Source of the DNA: Agrilactobacillus composti DSM 18527 = JCM 14202 | GTDB taxonomy: Bacteria > Bacillota > Bacilli > Lactobacillales > Lactobacillaceae | Reading direction: 5' to 3' | DNA length: 64,000 bases | Assembly (NCBI RefSeq): GCF_001436375.1 | Contig: NZ_AZGA01000005.1 | Coordinates: 60,636 to 124,635 of the forward strand | In this document: one piece after another, positions 44,154 to 52,850 of the stretch | Layout of the letters: every line of letters begins with the position of its first letter | Position numbering within the stretch: the first letter of the stretch is position 1 | The notes under the pieces: model-generated | What the model was told of the DNA's origin: nothing | Seen by the model: only the letters and a program-made list of their open reading frames with translations | Database searches by the model: none | Translations under genes and position numbers: made by a program

Positions 44154-44196
44154 GCAAAAAAACACTGAATCTTGAGATCGTCTCAGATTCAGTGTT
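44154..44196 (-). terminator. Terminator of tyrS
   Basis: Minus strand AACACTGAATCTGAGA / TCTCAAGATTCAGTGTT stem, 3-base loop, then seven T. Confidence 0.9.
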
Positions 44197-44215
44197 CTAT
44201 TATAGACATTCAGGT

Positions 44216-45490
44216 TTATTGAGCCACACGGAGCAAGGTATATTTTTTCTTACCTTTACGAATGATGACAAATTGACCATCAAAGCTGGCACTTGGGTCA
44301 ACTTTGAAGTCTAAGTCCTGTTGGCGGGCGCCGTTGATGTAAATGGCGCCATTTTTGATGTCTTCTCGAGCTTGGCGGCGGGATGGTTCAATTTTAGTAT
44401 CATCCACTAATAATTCCACCAATGGCCGGACTTCATTTTGAATGGTCACACTTGGCATATCTTTGAAGCCTTGTTCAATTTCTTCAGCGGTTAAGGTGGT
44501 TAATTCCCCGGAGAATAGGGCTTTAGAGATGTGTTCAGCTTGGTCAACGGCTTTTTGGCCATGGACAAAGCGGGTGACTTCTTCAGCTAAACGCCGTTGG
44601 GCTTGGCGTTTTTCAGGGGCTGTTTTCACGGCTTCGGCTAATTCGTCGATTTCTTCAGCACTCAAGAAAGTGAAGTACTTCAAGTATTTCACCACGTCCC
44701 GGTCATCTTGGTTTAACCAGAATTGGTAGAATTCATAAGGCGTTGTCTTTTCAGGATCCAACCAAACAGCGCCCCCAGCGGTCTTACCAAACTTGGTGCC
44801 ATCAGCTTTTAACATCAATGGGATAGTTAAGCCGAAGACTTTGGCTTCTTGGCCTTCTTGCCGGTGAATTAAATCGATCCCAGCGGTGATATTGCCCCAT
44901 TGATCGGCGCCACCAATTTGTAATTGCACATCATGTTCTTTATATAAAGTCAAAAAGTCGATGGATTGCAAAATTTGGTAAGTGAATTCCGTATAAGAAA
45001 TCCCAACTTCCAAACGGCTGGCAACAATTTCTTTATTTAACATGGTGTTGACGTTGAATAATTTACCGTAATCTCTTAGGAAATCTAATAAACTTAATTT
45101 AGATAACCAATCATAGTTATTGACCAGTTTAAAATTGTCCGTGCCAAATAAATGTTTCATTTGTTTGGTGATGGCTACTTCATTATGTTTGACTTGATCC
45201 ATGGTTTGTAAGACCCGTTCGCTCTTTTTACCAGAAGGATCGCCAATGGAACCGGTGCCACTACCAATCAAAATAACGGGATGATGGCCGGCTTCTTGGA
45301 ACCGTTTGAGCATCATGAAAGGAATTAAATGGCCAATGTGCAAAGAATCCCCCGTGGGATCGACACCACAATATAAAGAAATGACCTTGTCTTTAACTAA
45401 TTCTTTTAAGCCGGCTTCGTCGGTCATTTGGTTGACAGCGCCGCGCCATTCTAATTCATCTACGATTTGTCCTTGTTGTACTTTTTCCAA
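44216..45490 (-). CDS. tyrS: Tyrosyl-tRNA synthetase
   Basis: A 424-residue class I synthetase charging tRNA-Tyr. SLYCGVDPTGDSLHIGHL contains the HIGH motif, GGADQWGNI the tyrosine and tRNA residues, and TKFGKTAGG the KMSKS-type loop; an S4 RNA-binding domain ends the protein. The start is TTG at 45490 with AAAGGATGG upstream; an ATG at 45535 lies in the T-box terminator U tract. It is controlled by the tyrosine T-box immediately upstream. Confidence 0.97.
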   Translation of the reverse strand: MEKVQQGQIVDELEWRGAVNQMTDEAGLKELVKDKVISLYCGVDPTGDSLHIGHLIPFMMLKRFQEAGHHPVILIGSGTGSIGDPSGKKSERVLQTMDQVKHNEVAITKQMKHLFGTDNFKLVNNYDWLSKLSLLDFLRDYGKLFNVNTMLNKEIVASRLEVGISYTEFTYQILQSIDFLTLYKEHDVQLQIGGADQWGNITAGIDLIHRQEGQEAKVFGLTIPLMLKADGTKFGKTAGGAVWLDPEKTTPYEFYQFWLNQDDRDVVKYLKYFTFLSAEEIDELAEAVKTAPEKRQAQRRLAEEVTRFVHGQKAVDQAEHISKALFSGELTTLTAEEIEQGFKDMPSVTIQNEVRPLVELLVDDTKIEPSRRQAREDIKNGAIYINGARQQDLDFKVDPSASFDGQFVIIRKGKKKYTLLRVAQ

Positions 45491-45521
45491 ACTAATCCAT
45501 CCTTTATCATTTTTTTGGTAT

Positions 45522-45790
45522 AAAAAAAGTCCCAAATCTATTTAATAGACCTGGGACGAATCATCAATTTGATCCGCGGTACCACCCGCATTATGCACTG
45601 CATCGCTCGTTGTGTTGATTGAAAAAAGGCTTCAATCATAACACTGATTATTTTATTCACTTATGTTGACCCAATCTTAATGCATCACCTTGCGTACTTC
45701 AAACCCTAGGATTCATCGGCTTTCAGCGCCCGCCGACTTTCTGAAGAAGTGCCTCAAATTTTACTGCACAAGGAAAGACTGAATAAAACA
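45522..45790 (-). ncRNA. T-box riboswitch (Tyr) of tyrS
   Basis: The minus strand shows the conserved T-box GCGGGTGGTACCGCGG (45589-45574), a Stem I with GGGCGCTGAAAGCC apical region, and a UAC codon (45696-45694) before GC-AAGG as specifier, matching tyrosine. The terminator (GTCCCAGG... / ...TTTGGGAC, then seven T, 45556-45522) abuts the tyrS leader. Uncharged tRNA-Tyr would stabilise the antiterminator. Confidence 0.93.
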
Positions 45791-45900
45791 AGGATAACTG
45801 ATATAATTTTTAAAAGCAATAGGATTTATGCAAATTCACCCTATCCTTGGGAAAATATTATGGCTAAAATCCGAAATATAAATATAGTGAGGCCAGTTAG

Positions 45901-46398
45901 ATGGATAACGTAACTTTTAGAACAGCACGTATTGAAGATTTGGCAGATATTGTGGCAATTTATAACGAAAGTATTCCCGGCCGCCTGGCCACGGCCGATA
46001 CGACCCCAATTACGGTGGCGGAACGAGAACCTTGGTTTGCGGCCCATCAAACCCCGGGCAACGGTCTATGGGTGATGAGCCTGGCAGGGAAAACAGTGGG
46101 CTGGATCAGTTTATCGGACTTTTATGGGCGGCCGGCTTATGGTCATACCAAAGAAGTATCCATTTATCTCACCAATATGATTCAACACCACCATTTAGGG
46201 CAAACCGCGCTGGATTTCATGACCCAGCAAGCTAGGGAATTAGGGGTCACCACGGTCTTGGCCTTTGTTTTCAAACATAATACCCCCAGTGTGAAACTAT
46301 TTAAACGCAATCATTATGCAACTTGGGGGGATTTGCCCGAAGTGGCCCAGATGGATGGCAAGTTGTACTCCCTACTGATTTTAGGCAAGCAATTGTAA
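45901..46398 (+). CDS. GNAT-family N-acetyltransferase (phosphinothricin-acetyltransferase-like)
   Basis: A 165-residue acetyl-CoA-dependent transferase. FRTARIEDLADIVAIYNESI is the PAT-type N-terminus; EVSIYLTNMIQHHHLGQTAL replaces the usual acetyl-CoA loop (RxxGxG), and NTPSVKLFKRNHY is the standard C-terminal motif. Proteins of this subfamily acetylate methionine derivatives or other amines. GTGAGG precedes the ATG. Substrate not assignable; no neighbour helps. Confidence 0.88.
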   Translation: MDNVTFRTARIEDLADIVAIYNESIPGRLATADTTPITVAEREPWFAAHQTPGNGLWVMSLAGKTVGWISLSDFYGRPAYGHTKEVSIYLTNMIQHHHLGQTALDFMTQQARELGVTTVLAFVFKHNTPSVKLFKRNHYATWGDLPEVAQMDGKLYSLLILGKQL

Positions 46399-46423
46399 TT
46401 ATACTTAGAAAGTTGGTGTGGCG

Positions 46424-47614
46424 ATGGGTATCTGTAAGCATTGGCTGTGGGGGTTGTTGGTTCTGGGGCTGGTCTGCTTAAACCTGCCTGCAAAACCGGT
46501 TCAAGCCGCTGATTCACAAGTTACCACCGCGCAACAAGCCCTGGCCATCAATGCCCAGCAAGGGCAGGACTTGCAACACCAACTGCAGGACCAACAGGAC
46601 AAGGTGACCCGATTAAATAATGCTGTGGCCAATAAAACACTGGATTTACAGCAGGCCCAAGGAAAGTTAACGGCTAATGAAGCCGAACTGCAGGCCCTGG
46701 GACAACGAATCAAGGCCACCAAGGTGGATATTGGGCAATTAAGAGCCGATCTGCGAGGGCAATTGGTACAATTACAGCAACGCAACCAAAAGAGCAGTTT
46801 AGGCAATGTTTATGCGGATTACGTCTTAGGGGGGCAGGATATTGCGGAAATAGTAACCCGGGCTTTAGCCGTGCGCAAAATTCAGCAGGTGACCCGATCT
46901 GCCTTACAGACATTGCAGCAAGCGCAAACGAAGTTGACGACTTTAAAGTCAACCCAACAAGACCAGCAGGCTGAATTAGTGGCCCAAAAAAGCAAGTTGC
47001 AGGCCGATAAAACCCAATTGGACCAGGCCCAAGCGGCTGCTTTAGCGCAGCAAACGCAATTACAGGTCCAATTAGCCGCTAATCAAAGCATGACCCAACC
47101 ACTGCAAGATCAGTTGCAACAAGCCCAACAGCGGCAGGCAGCTATTGAAGCGGCTGCTATTGCCCAGCGCCAAGCTGAAGACGCAGCTGTTGCTGACGCT
47201 GGCAGCGAAGGAACAACTAGTGCGACCTATACGAAAGTTTTAGACGCCAATTTAACTCCCGCCGCGGCTAAAAACGAGATTATTCAAAATGCCCTGCAGT
47301 TTTTAGGGGTACCTTATGTTTGGGGCGGCACCACCCCCAGTGGCTTTGATTGCTCTGGCTTGGTGCAATATTGTTACCGCATGGCTGGGCGCAGTATTCC
47401 CCGGGTTTCTCAAGACCAAAGTGCCCAGGGGCACAATGTCAGCTTAGGCCAAGTTGAACCGGGGGATTTATTATTCTGGGGTGGGGTAGGTACGGCCCAT
47501 CATGTGGCGATTTATCTAGGCAATGGGGAATATATTCATGCGCCCCAACCTGGGGAAAACGTGAAGATCGGCACCATGGCTTGGTTTCGCCCCGACTTTG
47601 CCCGCCGGATTTAA
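46424..47614 (+). CDS. Secreted coiled-coil NlpC/P60 peptidoglycan hydrolase
   Basis: A 396-residue exported hydrolase. The signal peptide ends KPVQAAD; residues about 30-250 are a Gln/Ala/Lys-rich coiled coil like PcsB/CwlO regulators; the C-terminal NlpC/P60 domain has Cys310 in GFDCSGLVQYC, His360 in HHVAIYLG and the third residue in YIHAPQPG. Enzymes of this layout cut gamma-D-Glu-diamino acid bonds and are often activated by FtsEX. The start may be ATG 46424 or GTG 46418; both have only the weak AGAAAG site. Confidence 0.9.
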   Translation: MGICKHWLWGLLVLGLVCLNLPAKPVQAADSQVTTAQQALAINAQQGQDLQHQLQDQQDKVTRLNNAVANKTLDLQQAQGKLTANEAELQALGQRIKATKVDIGQLRADLRGQLVQLQQRNQKSSLGNVYADYVLGGQDIAEIVTRALAVRKIQQVTRSALQTLQQAQTKLTTLKSTQQDQQAELVAQKSKLQADKTQLDQAQAAALAQQTQLQVQLAANQSMTQPLQDQLQQAQQRQAAIEAAAIAQRQAEDAAVADAGSEGTTSATYTKVLDANLTPAAAKNEIIQNALQFLGVPYVWGGTTPSGFDCSGLVQYCYRMAGRSIPRVSQDQSAQGHNVSLGQVEPGDLLFWGGVGTAHHVAIYLGNGEYIHAPQPGENVKIGTMAWFRPDFARRI

Positions 47615-47776
47615 GGTGTGCTAACAACGACCATAGGTGCTGTTTTTCTGTTGTTTAATTGAAAACACTTACGGCTATCTCTCTTAAAATGCGTTATTAT
47701 AGAGACAATCACTTTTTATTTTTACCAAGACCTGTTATTATTGGGGTTAAAATAAAATCTATAGGGGAGCTCAGCC

Positions 47777-48352
47777 ATGGCGATCAATGACAAAAAGCTT
47801 ATAATTATTACTGGCGCAGCAGGGACTGGTAAAACAACGGTTAGCCACTATTTGCATGATCAATATCACGCAACACGGGTGCTGACGCATACCACCCGGG
47901 CACCAAGACCAGGTGAAGTCGATGGACAGGATTACTATTTCGAGACACCGGAAAGCTTTTTTAATAATCACTTTGTGGAATACGTGAATTATGCGGGTAA
48001 TTTATATGGATCTTCAGTTGAGGGGATGCAGCGGGCTTTAGCAAAAAATGATTTAGCCTGTATGGTCTTAGACACGAAGGGTGCCGAAACTTATTTACGC
48101 CGCTTCCCAGATTTAGTTTGTGTCATTTATCTGACAGTTAAAGATCCCAACCAATTGCGCGAACGCATGCGCCAGCGGGGCGATAGCCGGGTTGCTTTAC
48201 AACAACGCTTAAACAGTGAAGAATACATGCGTGATTTACATTTACCTAAGAGTTTACAAAATCACGTCGCCATCATTATGAATGAAGACTGGAATGAAAC
48301 CAAAGCTAAATTAGATCAAGTCATGGCCAATGCCACCGTGGAACAACAATAA
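47777..48352 (+). CDS. Guanylate-kinase-like nucleotide kinase
   Basis: A 191-residue P-loop kinase. Walker A GAAGTGKTTV (13-22), then THTTRAPRPGEVDGQDYYF, the GMP-binding region with the conserved TTRxPR and DGxDYxF pattern, VEYVNYAGNLYGSS, and a lid region RMRQRGDS. It would phosphorylate GMP or dGMP. It lies far from the rpoZ/priA context where the essential gmk is usually found, so it may be a second copy; GGGGAG precedes the ATG. Confidence 0.82.
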   Translation: MAINDKKLIIITGAAGTGKTTVSHYLHDQYHATRVLTHTTRAPRPGEVDGQDYYFETPESFFNNHFVEYVNYAGNLYGSSVEGMQRALAKNDLACMVLDTKGAETYLRRFPDLVCVIYLTVKDPNQLRERMRQRGDSRVALQQRLNSEEYMRDLHLPKSLQNHVAIIMNEDWNETKAKLDQVMANATVEQQ

Positions 48353-48359
48353 ACAAGTC

Positions 48360-48396
48360 ATACCCAAATTCGAACCTGGAACTTGGGTATTTTTTT
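48360..48396 (+). terminator. Terminator of the guanylate-kinase-like gene
   Basis: ATACCCAA / TTGGGTAT stem with seven T. Downstream to 48585 is AT-rich; it contains a partial cre (TGAAAGCGCTTTTT, 48550-48563) and nothing else seen. Confidence 0.88.
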
Positions 48397-48585
48397 GGCT
48401 ATTTTTCTAAGAAATGGCCATATTTTCTAGATATTTTGCGGTTTTTTTGGAAAAACAAGTGTTATAAGATTATTTATTTTTTCTAAAATGCGTTGAAATC
48501 TTAACGAAAATTTTACTTTTAAAGCTTGTTAGGCCGGGTTTTAAAGAAGTGAAAGCGCTTTTTAATATGCTCAATATTTCATTTT

Positions 48586-48646
48586 TGTCACATGGAAGTA
48601 AGTTAAGTGTAACCTTTCCTTTGTCTTCCTGTAACACTCCTGCAAC
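48586..48646 (+). promoter_or_regulatory. WalR-like phased direct repeats before the P60 gene
   Basis: TGTCAC (48586), TGTAAC (48608), TGTAAC (48630) and TGCAAC (48641) are spaced 22, 22 and 11 bases, all on one helix face; the last two form TGTAAC-N5-TGCAAC, close to the WalR box TGTWAH-N5-TGTWAH. A TATTAT (48657-48662) follows as -10. Confidence 0.6.
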
Positions 48647-48766
48647 ATAAAGTGTGTATTATAAACATCGTTGGTTAAGAGAGATGAACCACATCAATAC
48701 ATGAAAAATAATTTTGAACTTAAAAAATAAACATTAAAACAAGAAGACATTTTGGAGGAATATATT

Positions 48767-49471
48767 TTGAATTTATTTAAGAAGGTTACTTTGTCAATCG
48801 CCGCAGCTGGTATGTTGGGCGTTTCAAGTTTAGCATTAAACAACAACACAAACACTGCCCAAGCTGCAACAACTGGTGACGTTGTGACAGTATCTTGGGA
48901 TGGCGAAGCTGCTTCAGCTTATGCCAAACCAACTGAAGACTCTAACGTTACAAACTATTTAGGCAAAGCTACTTCTTGGAAAGTTGTTGCTGTTCAAAAA
49001 GATGGCAATGGCCAAACTTGGTATGAAGTTGGCGCTAACCAATGGTTACCAGCTTCTGTTGTCACTGATGGCTGGTCTGTATCCCAAGCCCCAGTTGCCA
49101 CTAATGCCACAACTGATGCTCAAAAAGTTATCGATCTTGCTAAACAACAAATCGGCAAACCTTACGTATGGGGTGCCAAAGGTCCTAATTCATTTGATTG
49201 CTCTGGTTTGATGCACTATGTTTTCCAACAAGCTTTAGGTAAGGAAATTGGTGGCTGGACTGTCCCTCAAGAATCAGCTGGCACACAAGTATCTGTTGAA
49301 AATGCCCAAGCTGGGGACTTATTGTTCTGGGGCGGCCATGGTGCAACTTACCACGTGGCTTTAGCTTTAGGTAATGGCCAATATCTCCATGCACCACAAC
49401 CTGGCCAAAACGTTACAATTGCTAACATCTCACCTTACTTCTGGCCTTCATTTGCCGTTCACGTTAACTAG
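48767..49471 (+). CDS. Secreted SH3-NlpC/P60 endopeptidase
   Basis: A 234-residue exported hydrolase. A signal peptide ends NTAQAAT; residues about 35-95 form a bacterial SH3-like domain ending WYEVGANQWLPASVV; the NlpC/P60 domain has Cys145 in FDCSGLM, His in YHVALALG and YLHAPQPG. GGAGG with eight-base spacing fixes TTG 48767. Codon use is strongly biased to common codons (e.g. GCT, ACT), typical of a highly expressed exported protein. A long leader with WalR-like repeats suggests control by the cell-wall two-component system. Confidence 0.9.
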   Translation: MNLFKKVTLSIAAAGMLGVSSLALNNNTNTAQAATTGDVVTVSWDGEAASAYAKPTEDSNVTNYLGKATSWKVVAVQKDGNGQTWYEVGANQWLPASVVTDGWSVSQAPVATNATTDAQKVIDLAKQQIGKPYVWGAKGPNSFDCSGLMHYVFQQALGKEIGGWTVPQESAGTQVSVENAQAGDLLFWGGHGATYHVALALGNGQYLHAPQPGQNVTIANISPYFWPSFAVHVN

Positions 49472-49547
49472 TCAGTCAATTCATTTAAATTATGAGTGTC
49501 AGTATGGGTTGTCAATCATACATAAGACATTTTGAAATCACATAAAT

Positions 49548-49614
49548 AAGCGCCAGCTTTGGATCCATCCTTACCGGTAACGGCTAACGATGGTTTTAGA
49601 GCTGACGCTTTTTT
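49548..49614 (+). terminator. Terminator of the SH3-P60 gene
   Basis: AAGCGCCAGCT / AGCTGACGCTT outer stem with an inner CCATC / GATGG stem, followed by six T. Confidence 0.75.
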
Positions 49615-49742
49615 GATCTGCAGCAGGATCATTTTTTAATGTCCTTTAATTTTGGAATGCGCTGTCATCACCTGGCACTTAGCTGTAATATATATTTATA
49701 TGCTAATATATCTCATATTTATAATCAGGAGGGCATGCTTTA

Positions 49743-50876
49743 ATGACAGCTTATCGTTTTTTAGAACCTTATACTTTTCCTAATAAAGCCATCACCTTGA
49801 AAAACCATGTGGTGATTCCACCGATGACGGAACAAATGGCTTTTGAAGATGGGTCCATCACCCAAGATGAATTGAACTATTACGCCAAACATACTGGTGG
49901 CGTGGGCCTGTTCATTACCCCAGTGGCCAGTGTGAATGCTTTGGCCAAGGGCTTTGAAGGCCAATTAAGTATCGCCGACGACCGCTTTTTACCAGGCTTG
50001 CAGCAATTAGCCCGGACCATGAAAGCCAACGGCACTAAAGCCGTGATCCAAATTTCCAGTTCTGGCCGGCGCAGTAATTCTAAAATATTGCGGGGGCAAC
50101 AACCTGTTAGCGCCAGTGATGTCCGGGCCCATGAAGCGGGGGCAGAAATTCCTCGGGCCTTGAGCGATGCCGAAGTTCGGGCAACGATCAAAGACTTTGG
50201 GGCCGCTACCCGCCGGGCCATTGAAGCAGGTTTTGATGGGGTAGAACTCCACGGGGCCAGTTCCAATCTCATCCAACAATTCTTCTCACCCCATGCCAAC
50301 CGCCGGACCGATGATTGGGGCGGCAGTTTTGAAAAGCGGATGCGCTTCCCATTGGCGGTGATTCAAGAAGTGAACCAGGTTATTGAACAATATGCCAAAA
50401 AGCCATTTATTTTAGGCTATCGCACCTCTGCCGAAGAAGTCAGTGAACCTGGTATCACTCTTGAGGACACTCTAGCCTTTGTGGATGCTTTGAAGCAACA
50501 GCCGCTAGATTACTTACATATCTCCGCCGGGGATGCCTGGGGGACTTCTAAGCGGGATAAGACCGATACTCGACCCGTTGCGAAGTTGATCCATGACCGT
50601 TTGGCCGGCACTATGCCGTTGATCATCGTGGGCGGTCTGAAAACCCCAGCTGATGTTGAAAAAGTCCTGGATGCTGGGATTGAATTAGCTGGCCTGGGTC
50701 ATGAAAGCCTGCGGGAACCAAATTGGGTCCAAAAAGTTCAACAGGGGGATGAAAAATCAATTCGTTATGCCATTTCTCCAGCTGACTTAGATGAATTAAG
50801 CATCAAGCCACCATTTTTGGATATTATTCTAGCCTCTTCTGGGGGACCAGAAGGTGTACCATTAACCGTATTCTAA
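49743..50876 (+). CDS. Old-yellow-enzyme-type NADH:flavin oxidoreductase
   Basis: A 377-residue FMN TIM-barrel ene-reductase. VIPPMTEQMA binds FMN, DGVELHGASSNLIQQFFSPHANRRTDDWGGS is the active-site region with HG and the conserved NxRxDxWGG motif, and IIVGGLKT the phosphate site. It reduces activated alkenes using NAD(P)H. AGGAGG precedes the ATG. Monocistronic, with a strong terminator; physiological substrate unknown, oxidative-stress products likely. Confidence 0.92.
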   Translation: MTAYRFLEPYTFPNKAITLKNHVVIPPMTEQMAFEDGSITQDELNYYAKHTGGVGLFITPVASVNALAKGFEGQLSIADDRFLPGLQQLARTMKANGTKAVIQISSSGRRSNSKILRGQQPVSASDVRAHEAGAEIPRALSDAEVRATIKDFGAATRRAIEAGFDGVELHGASSNLIQQFFSPHANRRTDDWGGSFEKRMRFPLAVIQEVNQVIEQYAKKPFILGYRTSAEEVSEPGITLEDTLAFVDALKQQPLDYLHISAGDAWGTSKRDKTDTRPVAKLIHDRLAGTMPLIIVGGLKTPADVEKVLDAGIELAGLGHESLREPNWVQKVQQGDEKSIRYAISPADLDELSIKPPFLDIILASSGGPEGVPLTVF

Positions 50877-50880
50877 ACAA

Positions 50881-50926
50881 AAAAGCTGCAATCTTCCGAC
50901 TATTTCGGAAGCATTGCAGCTTTTTC
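50881..50926. terminator. Bidirectional terminator
   Basis: AAAAGCTGCAATCTTCCGA / TCGGAAGCATTGCAGCTTTTT stem between convergent genes. Confidence 0.93.
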
Positions 50927-50933
50927 AATGGGA

Positions 50934-52577
50934 CTATTTAATATAAGTCGTCACAAAATTATAAGTGTTTTGTGGGCTATATTGTAAGTTCTTGACTTTC
51001 TTGTTCACCAAGTGAGCTTCCACATTTTGATATAGTGGCAAGACCCCTTGTTGTTCGGTGATGAGTTTTTGGGCATCCATCAGGTCGTTCCAACGTTTTT
51101 GCTTGTTCATCACATCCCCAGATTTACTATTGGCGATGAATTGATCATATTGTTCATTGGACCATTTCCCGAAGTTGTATTGGTTGGTGGTGGTGAACAT
51201 ATCCAAGAAGGAAATAGGATCTGGGAAGTCCGCTTGCCAACTGCTCAAGACCAACTGGAATTGGCCAGCTTCAGAGCGGCTGATCCGGGTCTTCTTTGGC
51301 ATGTTGGTCAAAGAAACCTTCAAGTTCGGCAAGTTTTGTTGCCAAGTACTTTGCAAGTATTCCCCGATCTTCTTGGCACCATCCGTATCATCAGTCAACA
51401 GACTTACGTTAATATCTTTTTTACCAGTTTCGTTCAAGCCCTCTTGGAAGAGTTCCTTGGCCCGTTTCACATCGTAGCTGGTATCCTTGGCATCACTGCT
51501 CGTAGCTTCAGCAGCGAAGTCTTTGCCGTTTTTAGGATCGTACATCAAGCCTTGGGCCGTGACGTTGTTAGACACAATGGAGCCATCCCCTAAGACCTTG
51601 TTGACCAATTCCTTCCGATTGATGGCCAAAGACAAAGCCTGCCGTAACTTGGCGTTCTTAAATTCAGGCATTGTGGCTTGGTTCATTTCAATGTAAGTGG
51701 TCCGGGATTGTTTTCTTGGGGTGAAGGCAGCGTCATTTTTCATTTGTTGCGCGGTTTCACCGGTTAAAATGGCATCGTCTAACTTATTAGATTGATACAG
51801 GTTCAAGGCTGTGGAAGGATCTTTCACAACTTGAACGTCAATCTTGCTAAGCTTGACTTTTTTAGCGTTCCAATAGTTTTTGTTCTTAACTTCAGTCCAG
51901 TGGTTGTTAGTCCCGGTCCAACCCTTTAAGATGAAAGGCCCGTTACTCAACGTGTATTTAGCTTGAGTCCCATATTTTTTACCCATCTTTTCCACAAATT
52001 TTTGATTTTGCGGGTAGAAGAGTTGGAAAGCCATCAAGGAGTTGAAGTAAGGGACGGGATGTTCCAGGCTCACTTGCAAGGTATACTTGTCCACAGCTTT
52101 GACCCCTAATGTATCTGGGGCTTTCTTCCCATTGACGATATCATTGCCGTTGACAATATCTTGGAATAAGTAAGCATATTGTGAGGCGGTCTTGGGATCA
52201 GCTGTGCGCCGCCAACTATAGACGAAATCATTGGCGGTCACGGGGTCGCCGTTAGACCATTTGGCATCTTTACGCAGTTTGAAGGTATAAGTTTTGCCAT
52301 CGCTGCTAGGAGTCGCAATCTTCGTGGCAATCGCCGGTTCGATTTTCTTCCCATTATACCGGTACAAGCCATCCATGGTATCCAAAGACGCTTGACTACT
52401 GATGGCGTCTACCATCAAGGATTGGTCTTGGGTTTGGATGGAATCTTGTTCCATGCGGTGCAAGACTTGTTGACTGGCACTGCTGCTAGAACTAGAGCTC
52501 GAACTACCGCAAGCCGTTAATGTTAACGCAGCCGCAGCGGCTACTAACCCCAAAGTTAGAACTTTCTTCATTTTCAT
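50934..52577 (-). CDS. oppA: Oligopeptide-binding lipoprotein OppA (orphan copy)
   Basis: A 547-residue family 5 solute-binding protein. Lipobox LTAC with Cys23, then a serine linker, KTYTFKLRKDAKWSNGDPVTANDFVYSWRR-type signature and a long C-terminal lobe. It closely resembles the operon OppA at 61838. GGGAGTG precedes the ATG. It has its own promoter and no permease or ATPase genes beside it, so it probably delivers peptides to the OppBCDF complex encoded at 57733-61753. Confidence 0.95.
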   Translation of the reverse strand: MKMKKVLTLGLVAAAAALTLTACGSSSSSSSSSASQQVLHRMEQDSIQTQDQSLMVDAISSQASLDTMDGLYRYNGKKIEPAIATKIATPSSDGKTYTFKLRKDAKWSNGDPVTANDFVYSWRRTADPKTASQYAYLFQDIVNGNDIVNGKKAPDTLGVKAVDKYTLQVSLEHPVPYFNSLMAFQLFYPQNQKFVEKMGKKYGTQAKYTLSNGPFILKGWTGTNNHWTEVKNKNYWNAKKVKLSKIDVQVVKDPSTALNLYQSNKLDDAILTGETAQQMKNDAAFTPRKQSRTTYIEMNQATMPEFKNAKLRQALSLAINRKELVNKVLGDGSIVSNNVTAQGLMYDPKNGKDFAAEATSSDAKDTSYDVKRAKELFQEGLNETGKKDINVSLLTDDTDGAKKIGEYLQSTWQQNLPNLKVSLTNMPKKTRISRSEAGQFQLVLSSWQADFPDPISFLDMFTTTNQYNFGKWSNEQYDQFIANSKSGDVMNKQKRWNDLMDAQKLITEQQGVLPLYQNVEAHLVNKKVKNLQYSPQNTYNFVTTYIK

Positions 52578-52611
52578 ATGTATTTCACTCCCTAATATAA
52601 TATCATTTTCT

Positions 52612-52640
52612 ATACTACATTAGAATTTGATTAAAGTAAA
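52612..52640 (-). promoter_or_regulatory. Promoter of the orphan oppA
   Basis: Minus strand TTTACT (52640-52635), 17 bases, TAGTAT (52617-52612). Confidence 0.6.
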
Positions 52641-52793
52641 CATAATTTAAAAATTATCTATCTAAAAAGCGACATACCAAGCGTGTATTTTCGAAATAAA
52701 TCGATTTCACTTAGATGATAAGGTTTTATGATGATACTATAATTAGAATGATACTCATTTAGAACACTTTTAAACCCGTCAATTAACCAATTA

Positions 52794-52842
52794 AAAATAC
52801 CGACCTAACATCAGATTTTAATCCGTTGTTAGGTCGGTATTG
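52794..52842 (-). terminator. Terminator of the Ser-rich surface protein gene
   Basis: Minus strand AATACCGACCTAACA / TGTTAGGTCGGTATT perfect stem followed by TTTTAATT. Confidence 0.9.
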
Positions 52843-52850
52843 CTAGTCAT

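Noticed and set aside
48550..48563. cre-like TGAAAGCGCTTTTT
   Set aside because: Misses the final CA and lies about 100 bases from the promoter; not called as a site.
51048..51593. 181-codon plus-strand frame opposite oppA
   Set aside because: Antisense to a well-supported lipoprotein gene.
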